A stretch of DNA of 5,840 nucleotides from Gammaproteobacteria bacterium (lineage in GTDB: Bacteria > Pseudomonadota > Gammaproteobacteria > JAPPPA01). Below the pieces are notes generated by a model. It saw only the letters and a list, made by a program, of their open reading frames with translations. It was not told the DNA's origin and made no database searches. Made by a program: the position numbers and the translations under genes. The stretch lies in assembly GCA_028817755.1 (NCBI GenBank), contig JAPPPA010000006.1, positions 1-5,840 of the forward strand, read 5' to 3'. Below are positions 1 to 5,112 of the stretch, piece by piece. How positions within the stretch are numbered: position 1 is the first letter of the stretch; every line of letters begins with the position of its first letter.

Positions 1-1
1 A

Positions 2-757
2 GAAACGGCGGCCTCACTCACCAAACTCGGCATGCAAGTCACCGTATTAGAAATGGCTGACCGCATTCTGCAACGCGTTACCGCTCCGGAGTTATCCGAG
101 TTCTACCACCGCATTCATACCGAACATGGCGTGCGTATTCTCACCAACAGTTCGGCACAACAATTCGTTGGCCAAGAGCGAGTAGAAAAGGTGGTTTGTG
201 CCGATGGCGCTGAATTAGAAGCCAGCCTTGTTGTGATTGGGGTTGGCGTTATCCCCAATACCGAACTGGCTGAAACCGCCGGCCTCACCATTGAAAACGG
301 CATTGTGGTGGACGAATTCTGTCAAACCAATGACCCCGACATTGTCGCCGCTGGAGACTGCACCAGTCACATTAGCAAGATCTACGGCCGCCGCATTCGC
401 TTGGAATCCGTGCCCAACGCCGGCGAACAGGCCAAAACCGCCGCCGCTACCCTCTGTGGTAATCCCAAAGACTGCACCACCATGCCGTGGTTCTGGTCCG
501 ACCAATACGACCTTAAACTACAAATCGCCGGCCTTAGCCAGGGCTACGACCAAGTCGTCATTCGCGGTGATAAAGACAACGGCAACAGCTTTGCCGCTTT
601 CTACCTCAAAGAAGGCCAACTACTCGCCGCCGACTGCGTGAACCGTCCTAAAGAATTTATGCTGAGTAAGCGCCTGATTACCGCGGGTGACACTGTAGCA
701 GCGGAAAAACTTGCGGACGAATCCATTCCTGTGAATGAACTGTTAACCCAGGCGTAG
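2..757 (+). CDS. FAD-dependent ferredoxin/rubredoxin reductase, C-terminal 251 residues (5' partial)
   Basis: A flavoprotein of the putidaredoxin/rubredoxin/BphA4-type reductase family, which passes electrons from NAD(P)H through FAD to a small ferredoxin or rubredoxin serving a P450, ring-hydroxylating dioxygenase or alkane hydroxylase. The frame is open from base 2; the ATG at 32 lies inside the conserved nucleotide-binding domain and is not the start. Residue numbers count from base 2. ETAASLTKLG followed by VTVLE (13-17) is the second half of the NAD-binding Rossmann fold, and the acidic residue ending that strand suggests NADH preference. GVGVIPNTELA (80-90) and the FAD-contacting IVAAGDC (114-120) follow, then RLESVPNAGEQAKTAA and PWFWSDQYDLKLQIAGL (162-178), diagnostic of the C-terminal domain, and VNRPKEFMLSKRLI near the end. 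Family members have about 400 residues, so roughly 150 are missing upstream, including the first GxGxxG. The redox partner is not visible here. It ends in TAG. Family assignment is firm; the physiological partner is unknown. Confidence 0.93.
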   Translation, partial: ETAASLTKLGMQVTVLEMADRILQRVTAPELSEFYHRIHTEHGVRILTNSSAQQFVGQERVEKVVCADGAELEASLVVIGVGVIPNTELAETAGLTIENGIVVDEFCQTNDPDIVAAGDCTSHISKIYGRRIRLESVPNAGEQAKTAAATLCGNPKDCTTMPWFWSDQYDLKLQIAGLSQGYDQVVIRGDKDNGNSFAAFYLKEGQLLAADCVNRPKEFMLSKRLITAGDTVAAEKLADESIPVNELLTQA

Positions 758-859
758 CACTGGGGCCGGCCTTTAAAAAGAGGTATCCGCCGAACCCCTA
801 TCAGGCAGAGGCTATCGACGTGGAATTGCCGAGGCTCGACCTGTCCACCCACCCCGTCG

Positions 860-891
860 CAAAAACAAGCCTGTCATTCACAGGGTTTTTG
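860..891 (+). terminator. 12-bp stem-loop with U-tract just before the next gene's SD
   Basis: CAAAAAC (860-866) pairs with GTTTTTG (885-891). Inside, after a 3-nt AAG bulge, CCTGT (870-874) pairs with ACAGG (880-884) around the loop CATTC. A GC-containing hairpin followed by five T fits a Rho-independent terminator for the reductase transcript, and the A-tract on the other side would allow some action in reverse. It ends 2 nt before the SD of the following gene, so in any transcript starting upstream it lies in that gene's leader and could act as an attenuator or affect ribosome access. The pairing is seen in the sequence; the function is inferred. The rest of the gap (758-859) shows no gene and no convincing promoter. 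Confidence 0.5.
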
Positions 892-893
892 TT

Positions 894-898
894 AGGAG
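894..898 (+). promoter_or_regulatory. Shine-Dalgarno AGGAG for the transglutaminase-like gene
   Basis: AGGAG lies 6 nt before the ATG at 905 and fixes that start. A GTG at 820 in another frame has no such site and opens a frame without recognisable protein. Confidence 0.8.
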
Positions 899-904
899 AT
901 TTTC

Positions 905-1594
905 ATGAAGACTACAGAAACGTATCAGCAACAAGCACTTCAGCCTGGCGATTATATCGACAGCGATCACGCCGAGATTCGGAGTTTTGCAGAGTCGCAG
1001 GCTGTCGGCGCCACTCACCAAGAGAGAGCAGTGGCGCTGTACTACGCGGTGCGCGACCAAATCTACTACGACCCCTATAGCATCCGCATGGAACCAGAGA
1101 CTATGCGCGCCAGTAACATTTTGGCGCAGGGACGCGGACATTGTGTCGCCAAGGCCGTCATGTATGCGGCAGTTTGCCGCGCTGCAGGCATACCCGCCCG
1201 CTTAGGCTTTGCGGATGTCAAAAACCACCTGACAACGCCCCGTCTGCGCGAGTTGATGCAGACAGATATTTTTCATTACCATGGCTACACCGACGTCTGG
1301 CTGAATAACCGCTGGATCAAAGCAACGCCTGCCTTCAATCTATCGTTGTGCGAGCGTTTCGGCGTGCTGCCGCTGGATTTCGACGGGGTCAATGATAGCA
1401 TCTTCCACCCTTGCGACCGAGAAGGTCGTCAGCACATGGAGTACCTCGTGGACCACGGCCCGCGCCTGGACCTGCCCTGGGACGAACTAGTCAAGACCTA
1501 TCGGGAATTTTATCCGCTCATTGCCTCTGCCGGACAAGAGATTGGCGGCGACTTTGCCGCAGAGGCAGCAAGCGAAATAAAGAAGGCGCAGTGA
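905..1594 (+). CDS. Transglutaminase-fold (papain-like) protein, 229 aa, with altered catalytic triad
   Basis: A cytoplasmic protein with a transglutaminase/peptidase-like core; no signal peptide or membrane segment is visible. The start is supported by AGGAG 6 nt upstream. The N-terminal third (about 13-60, with DQIYYDPYSI) is the helical region common to bacterial members. The core has the nucleophile in GRGHC (Cys80) at the head of a helix, then AAGIPARLGFADVKNH (93-108), then HGYTDVWL (His126). The third triad residue, normally Asp in a W..(V/L)DPT context, falls in RWIKATPAFN, where Thr141 takes its place. The C-terminal part carries LPLDFDGVNDSIFHP (155-169) and HMEYLVDHGPRLDLPWDEL (177-195). 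From memory, similar proteins with KATPAFN occur in other bacteria, so this is probably a family trait, not a local mutation. Substrate is unknown: amide hydrolysis, crosslinking or a non-catalytic role are all possible. It lies downstream of the reductase on the same strand, but a 147-bp gap and hairpin argue against a simple operon. It ends in TGA. Confidence 0.85.
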   Translation: MKTTETYQQQALQPGDYIDSDHAEIRSFAESQAVGATHQERAVALYYAVRDQIYYDPYSIRMEPETMRASNILAQGRGHCVAKAVMYAAVCRAAGIPARLGFADVKNHLTTPRLRELMQTDIFHYHGYTDVWLNNRWIKATPAFNLSLCERFGVLPLDFDGVNDSIFHPCDREGRQHMEYLVDHGPRLDLPWDELVKTYREFYPLIASAGQEIGGDFAAEAASEIKKAQ

Positions 1595-1688
1595 AACCGT
1601 CTTGCGGCCATAGATTTTGGCGCTGAGACATGCCCGAATCGCGTTTACGCTTTAGCGCCGTCTGACGCCACTCGGAGCGCTGGCGGGA
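1595..1688. other. Convergent intergenic gap with short inverted repeats
   Basis: This stretch separates the ends of the transglutaminase-like gene and gatB. GGCGCT (1619-1624) is repeated inverted as AGCGCC (1654-1659), with GCGTTTACGC (1641-1650) between them. A second pair, CGCCA (1666-1670) and TGGCG (1681-1685), lies next to the gatB stop. Any of these could fold at an mRNA 3' end, but none is followed by a T-run on either strand, so an intrinsic terminator is not supported. No coding signal is seen. Confidence 0.35.
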
Positions 1689-3125
1689 CTAACCCGTCAG
1701 CTTTTGCTTCAGAATTTGGTTTACCTGAGCCGGGTTAGCTTTGCCTTGGGTGGCCTTCATGACCTGACCAACAAAGAAACCAAATACCTTTTCTTTACCA
1801 GCGCGGTACTGCTCAACCTGACCAGCGTTACTGGCAATGATTTCGTCAATCATGGCTTCAATCGCACCGGTGTCAGTAATTTGCTTGAGGCCTTTAACTT
1901 CGATCACTGCATCGGCGTCGCCTTCACCGTTCCACATGCCTTCGAATACTTCTTTGGCAATTTTGTTGGAGATGGTGTTGTCAGCAATACGTTTGCACAT
2001 CCCAGCGAGCATTTCTGCTGACACAGGCGATTCAGTAACGTCTTTCTCTTCTTTGTTAAGCCACGCTGCCAGTTCACCGTTACACCAGTTGGCCGCCATT
2101 TTTGGGTCAATACCGTCAGCCACGACCGCTTCAAAGTAGTCGGCCATTGGGCGGCTATTCGTAAGCTGTGCGGCGTCTTCATCAGACAAGCCGAAGTCGC
2201 CGACAAAGCGGGCTTTCTTAGCGTCTGGCAACTCAGGCATGTCGCCGCGTACCGCTTCAATAAACGCATCGTCTATCACTACCGGCAGCAAGTCAGGACA
2301 AGGGAAATAACGGTAATCGTTAGCCTCCTCCTTACTACGCATAGAGCGCGTTTCGTTTTTGTCGGCGTCGTACAAGCGGGTTTCTTGCACTACTTCGCCA
2401 CCGTCTTCAATCAGATCAATTTGGCGTTCAATCTCAAAGTTGATGGCCTTTTCCACAAAACGGAATGAGTTGATGTTTTTGATTTCGGCGCGAGTGCCTA
2501 GCTCTTCCTGGCCTTTAGAGCGCACGGAAACGTTGGCGTCGCAGCGGAACGAGCCTTCCTGCATATTGCCGTCGCAAATGCCTATGTATTGCACCAGCGA
2601 GTGCAGCTTTTTCATGTAGGCCACGGCTTCGGCCGCAGAGCTTAGTTCTGGCTCTGAAACGATTTCTAACAGCGGTGTGCCGGCACGGTTCAGGTCAATC
2701 CCTGTGCAGCCTTCTGCGGCGCCATGGATGGATTTTCCTGCATCTTCTTCAAGGTGAGCGCGAGTCACGCCAACGCGCTTCTCTTCACCGTTTACATTGA
2801 TGAATAATTCGCCGTGCTCAACGATAGGCAGCTCTAGCTGGCTGGTTTGATAGCCCTTCGGCAAGTCAGGGTAAAAGTAGTTTTTACGCTCAAACACACT
2901 GCGCTTATTTATGGTCGCGTTCAGTGCGATACCTAAGCGCGTGGCTAAGTTCATCACTTCTTTGTTTAGCACGGGCAAGGTGCCGGGCAAAGCAAGGTCA
3001 ACTTCGTTTGCCTGCGTGTTTGGTTCAGCGCCGTAGGCTATAGACGAGCCGCTGAACAATTTGGAGTTTGTGCTCAGTTGCGCGTGAATTTCTAGGCCAA
3101 TAACGGTTTCCCAGTTTGAATACAT
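1689..3125 (-). CDS. gatB: Asp-tRNA(Asn)/Glu-tRNA(Gln) amidotransferase subunit B
   Basis: The tRNA-binding and kinase subunit of GatCAB. It phosphorylates the side chain of Glu on tRNA(Gln), or Asp on tRNA(Asn), with ATP; ammonia delivered from GatA then replaces the phosphate. At 478 residues it is full length. The start MYSNWETVIGLEIHAQL is the canonical N-terminus. The cradle domain shows FERKNYFYPDLPKGYQTSQ (78-96), HLEEDAGKS (124-132), DLNRAGTPLLEIVSEPE (144-160), GNMQEGSFRCDANVSVR (186-202), TRAEIKNINSFR (211-222) and ETRLYD...TRSMRSKEEANDYRYFP (248-275). The tail from about residue 328 is the helical GatB/YqeY domain that contacts the tRNA elbow. It is the last gene of the gatCAB operon, 11 nt after gatA, with a strong SD that includes the gatA stop. 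It ends in TAG, facing the transglutaminase-like gene. No anomaly is seen in the protein. Confidence 0.98.
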   Translation of the reverse strand: MYSNWETVIGLEIHAQLSTNSKLFSGSSIAYGAEPNTQANEVDLALPGTLPVLNKEVMNLATRLGIALNATINKRSVFERKNYFYPDLPKGYQTSQLELPIVEHGELFINVNGEEKRVGVTRAHLEEDAGKSIHGAAEGCTGIDLNRAGTPLLEIVSEPELSSAAEAVAYMKKLHSLVQYIGICDGNMQEGSFRCDANVSVRSKGQEELGTRAEIKNINSFRFVEKAINFEIERQIDLIEDGGEVVQETRLYDADKNETRSMRSKEEANDYRYFPCPDLLPVVIDDAFIEAVRGDMPELPDAKKARFVGDFGLSDEDAAQLTNSRPMADYFEAVVADGIDPKMAANWCNGELAAWLNKEEKDVTESPVSAEMLAGMCKRIADNTISNKIAKEVFEGMWNGEGDADAVIEVKGLKQITDTGAIEAMIDEIIASNAGQVEQYRAGKEKVFGFFVGQVMKATQGKANPAQVNQILKQKLTG

Positions 3126-3132
3126 CGCGAAA

Positions 3133-3138
3133 CCTCCT
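3133..3138 (-). promoter_or_regulatory. gatB Shine-Dalgarno AGGAGG overlapping the gatA stop
   Basis: On the - strand AGGAGG lies 7 nt before the gatB ATG (3125). Its first two bases are the last two of the gatA TAG stop (3139-3137), giving TAGGAGG. A ribosome terminating on gatA therefore sits directly on the gatB binding site, which favours coupled translation. The overlap is seen; coupling is inferred. Confidence 0.8.
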
Positions 3139-4600
3139 ATTGGTACGCCGCCGGAATGGCTTTATGCCAGTCCGTGACTTGTTGATATTGATGCGCGGCG
3201 TTAAGCAGTTCAGCTTCGCCAAAGTGTTTACCGACCAGCTGTAGGCCAATTGGCAGACCACTCGCCTCACCCACAGGGATAGACATACCGGGCAGACCCG
3301 CCAAGTTCACGCCAATGGTGAAGATGTCGTTTAGATACATGGTGACAGGGTCGTCGGTTTGCTCGCCTAAGCCAAATGGCAAACCCGGTGTGGTTGGGCC
3401 TGCGATGAGATCAACTTCTTCAAAGGCTTTAAGGAAATCGTCGCGAATAAGGCGGCGAATTTTCTGCGCTTTGATGTAGTAGGCGTCGTAGTAACCGGAT
3501 GACAAAGCGTAGGTGCCCATCATGATGCGGCGCTTCACTTCGTCACCAAAACCTTCGGCGCGGGTGCGCTTGTAAAGGTCGGTTAAATCTTCTGGGTTGT
3601 CACAGCGATGGCCGTAACGTACGCCGTCAAAACGCGACAAGTTAGCCGAGGCTTCTGCTGGTGCAACCACGTAATAAACCGGCACAGACAAGCCAATATT
3701 TGGCAAATCAATTTCTTTAACTTCCGTGCCTAAGCTTTTGTATTCATTAATAGCTGCATCTACTGCCGCTTTTACTTCCGGCTCTAAGCCGTCAGCGAAA
3801 AACTGCTTTGGCAAGCCAATGGTTTTACCCGCTAGCGACTCACCCAAGCCGGTCACCAAGTCGTCAACAGGGCGCTCAATACTGGTGGAATCACGCTCGT
3901 CAAAACCACTCATGGCTTGCAGCATTAGTGCAGCATCTTCAGCGGTTGTTGCGAACACACCGGCCTGATCTAAGCTGCTGGCGAAGGCGATCATGCCGTA
4001 GCGCGATACACGACCATAAGTAGGCTTAATGCCGGTAATGCCGCAGAACGCAGCAGGTTGGCGAATCGAGCCGCCGGTGTCGGTACCAGTTGTTGCTGGT
4101 ACTAAACGCGCGCCAACAGCCGAGGCTGAACCGCCTGAAGAACCGCCGGGCACTTTGCTGGTGTCCCAAGGGTTTTTAACGTCGCCGTAATAGCTGGTCT
4201 CGTTAGACGAGCCCATGGCGAATTCGTCCATATTGGTTTTGCCTAAGCAAACCATGCCAGCCGCTTGGAGTTTTTCGACCACGGTGGCGTCATATGGCGA
4301 GATAAAGTTATCTAGCATCTTCGAGCCACAGGTGGTTTTTACGCCTTTGGTGCAGAAGATATCTTTGTGCGCGAAAGGCAAGCCGTCTAGCGGGCCTAGG
4401 CTTTCGCCGGCTGCGCGGCGCGCATCGGCGGCCTCAGCGGCAGCTAGTGCGGCATCGAAGGTGCGCGTTACAAAGGTATTAAGTTCGCCATCATGCGCTT
4501 CTACACGGGCAATAAAGTGCTCGGTAAGCTCACGGCTAGTGGTTTCACCCGCTGCGATGGCGCTTGAAAGCTCGGTAAGGGTTTTAGTGTGCCAAGTCAT
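3137..4600 (-). CDS. gatA: Asp-tRNA(Asn)/Glu-tRNA(Gln) amidotransferase subunit A
   Basis: The glutaminase subunit of GatCAB, an amidase-signature enzyme that releases ammonia from glutamine and channels it to GatB. At 487 residues it is full length. The Ser-cisSer-Lys triad is intact: Lys79 in LPFAHKD, Ser154 in PGGSSGGSASA, and nucleophile Ser178 in TGTDTGGSIRQPA. These positions coincide with the triad numbering I recall for the Staphylococcus aureus enzyme, and Arg358 and Asp425, which bind the glutamine there, are also at the same numbers here. KTNMDEFAMGSSNE (121-134), GITGIKPTYGRVSRYG (187-202) and the C-terminal LAGLPGMSIPVG (433-444) are typical of GatA and separate it from other amidases. 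The ATG at 4600 has AGGGGA 7 nt upstream. It lies 11 nt after gatC and 11 nt before gatB. The second position of the GTDTGGS stretch is Thr where Ser is common, a conservative change. Confidence 0.98.
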   Translation of the reverse strand: MTWHTKTLTELSSAIAAGETTSRELTEHFIARVEAHDGELNTFVTRTFDAALAAAEAADARRAAGESLGPLDGLPFAHKDIFCTKGVKTTCGSKMLDNFISPYDATVVEKLQAAGMVCLGKTNMDEFAMGSSNETSYYGDVKNPWDTSKVPGGSSGGSASAVGARLVPATTGTDTGGSIRQPAAFCGITGIKPTYGRVSRYGMIAFASSLDQAGVFATTAEDAALMLQAMSGFDERDSTSIERPVDDLVTGLGESLAGKTIGLPKQFFADGLEPEVKAAVDAAINEYKSLGTEVKEIDLPNIGLSVPVYYVVAPAEASANLSRFDGVRYGHRCDNPEDLTDLYKRTRAEGFGDEVKRRIMMGTYALSSGYYDAYYIKAQKIRRLIRDDFLKAFEEVDLIAGPTTPGLPFGLGEQTDDPVTMYLNDIFTIGVNLAGLPGMSIPVGEASGLPIGLQLVGKHFGEAELLNAAHQYQQVTDWHKAIPAAYQ

Positions 4601-4607
4601 GTCAGCA

Positions 4608-4613
4608 TCCCCT
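4608..4613 (-). promoter_or_regulatory. gatA Shine-Dalgarno AGGGGA overlapping the gatC stop
   Basis: On the - strand AGGGGA lies 7 nt before the gatA ATG (4600) and shares its first two bases with the gatC TAG stop (4614-4612), giving TAGGGGA. The geometry copies that of the gatA/gatB junction exactly, with a less perfect SD. Confidence 0.7.
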
Positions 4614-4899
4614 ACTCAATCACGCGTGGTACAAGGAAGCAGCCATCTTCGGTAGCTGGCGCATTCGCTTGCAACGCTTCGCGTTTATTGGTTTCAGTGA
4701 CCACGTCTGCTCGTAGGCGCTGCGTGGCGTCTAGGGCATTTGAAAGTGGCTCAACGCCGGTCACGTCGACGGCGTTCATTTGATCGACCATATCCAAGAT
4801 ATTGGATAGATCTTTGGTATAGGTTTCTAGGTCGGCCTCGCTGACATCAATACGAGCGAGGTGCGCGATATTTTTTACCGCGCCACTGTCCAAGGACAT
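4612..4899 (-). CDS. gatC: Asp-tRNA(Asn)/Glu-tRNA(Gln) amidotransferase subunit C
   Basis: The small subunit that wraps around GatA and GatB and stabilises the complex; it has no catalytic residues. From the ATG at 4899 the product is 95 residues, the usual GatC length. The sequence has MSLDSGAVKNIAHLARIDVSE at the N-terminus, a helical stretch with LSNILDMVDQMNAVDVTGVEPLSNAL (31-56), LRADVV (62-67) and the conserved tail APATEDGCFLVPRVIE (80-95) that runs along GatA. An in-frame ATG at 4956 would add 19 residues (starting MSRFWLPKFLF), but these are foreign to the family and overlap a leader hairpin, while GGAG sits 5 nt before 4899, so the shorter start is chosen. It is the first gene of gatCAB and diverges from mreB across 213 bp. 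It ends in TAG. Confidence 0.95.
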   Translation of the reverse strand: MSLDSGAVKNIAHLARIDVSEADLETYTKDLSNILDMVDQMNAVDVTGVEPLSNALDATQRLRADVVTETNKREALQANAPATEDGCFLVPRVIE

Positions 4900-4904
4900 G
4901 GCAA

Positions 4905-4908
4905 CTCC
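4905..4908 (-). promoter_or_regulatory. gatC Shine-Dalgarno GGAG deciding the start at 4899
   Basis: GGAG on the - strand lies 5 nt before the ATG at 4899. With the family's N-terminal pattern beginning at this Met, it rules in favour of a 95-residue GatC over the 114-residue reading. Confidence 0.7.
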
Positions 4909-4935
4909 AAGGGAAATGAAGCAAAACAAGAATTT

Positions 4936-4960
4936 GGGGAGCCAAAAACGGCTCAAACCC
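4936..4960 (-). promoter_or_regulatory. Stem-loop in the gatC leader
   Basis: GAGCC and GGCTC (4939-4943 and 4950-4954) form a perfect 5-bp stem around a 6-nt loop. GGG (4936-4938) and CCC (4958-4960) can extend it past a 3-nt bulge. Read on the - strand it lies about 40-60 nt before the gatC start, with no long U-tract after it, so it is better read as a 5' leader structure than as a terminator. Its function is unknown. Confidence 0.35.
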
Positions 4961-4967
4961 CTCTGTG

Positions 4968-5030
4968 GCGCGCAAACTTACCATAGCTAGCGCCTTGCCC
5001 CAACCATAGGCCGCTGCTAAAGTTGCGCGC
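4968..5030. repeat. 63-nt imperfect inverted repeat between gatC and mreB
   Basis: The outer arms GCGCGCAAACTT (4968-4979) and AAGTTGCGCGC (5020-5030) pair over 11 bp with one bulged A. After a 4-nt bulge, TAGC/GCTA (4984-4987 with 5016-5019) and AGCG/CGCT (4989-4992 with 5012-5015) continue the stem, then CC/GG (4993-4994 with 5009-5010), leaving a 14-nt loop. About 21 bp pair in total. A direct repeat ACCATAG occurs at 4980-4986 and 5003-5009, 23 bp apart. The centre (4999) is close to the midpoint of the 213-bp divergent gap (5006). It could be an operator region, an RNA leader structure or a dispersed REP-like element; the sequence alone cannot decide. Confidence 0.6.
4995..5023 (+). promoter_or_regulatory. 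Candidate sigma70-type promoter for mreB
   Basis: TTGCCC (4995-5000) and TAAAGT (5018-5023) each match 4 of 6 consensus bases and are exactly 17 bp apart. They would start a transcript near 5030 with a leader of about 80 nt before mreB. The elements lie inside the inverted repeat, so promoter strength could depend on its state or on a bound protein. On the opposite strand TTGGGG (5003-4998) and TAAGTT (4980-4975) are also 17 bp apart, but match only 3 of 6 each. Short matches like these arise by chance. Confidence 0.3.
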
Positions 5031-5112
5031 TTTCAGGGCTAGAGCATCCCCCTAAGCGAATAGCTAAGCTCGCCCAACATTACTGAAACCCTACAAATAC
5101 GACAGTTCATCC

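Noticed and set aside
215..505. A - strand reading opposite the reductase
   Set aside because: Composition is explained by the complementary codons of the flavoprotein, and there is no SD or motif.
32..757. ATG at 32 as the true start of the reductase
   Set aside because: The frame is open to the window edge, and residues before the Met (ETAASLTKLG) belong to the conserved nucleotide-binding fold, so the gene is cut by the window.
820..1080. A GTG-started + strand reading across the start of the transglutaminase-like gene
   Set aside because: It overlaps a well-supported gene in another frame, has no SD, and the product matches nothing I recognise.
2..1594. The reductase and the transglutaminase-like gene as a two-gene redox or modification system
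   Set aside because: They are separated by 147 bp and a terminator-like hairpin, and I know of no functional link between the families; shared strand alone is not enough.
1666..1685. Intrinsic terminator at the end of gatB
   Set aside because: The CGCCA/TGGCG stem is short with a 10-nt loop and has no T-run on the - strand after it.
4215..4655. A 146-residue + strand reading opposite gatA and gatC
   Set aside because: It is rich in Ser, Ala, Val and Pro with no recognisable motif and lies fully antisense to strongly conserved codons; it is a frame shadow.
4612..4956. A 114-residue GatC starting at 4956
   Set aside because: The extra 19 residues do not resemble the family, run through the leader hairpin and lack an SD; the Met at 4899 has GGAG and gives the usual 95 residues.
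4936..5030. T-box or other known riboswitch controlling gatCAB
   Set aside because: No T-box UGGN sequence in an antiterminator context, no specifier loop and no terminator are visible; T-boxes are mostly Gram-positive. Only simple stem-loops are present.
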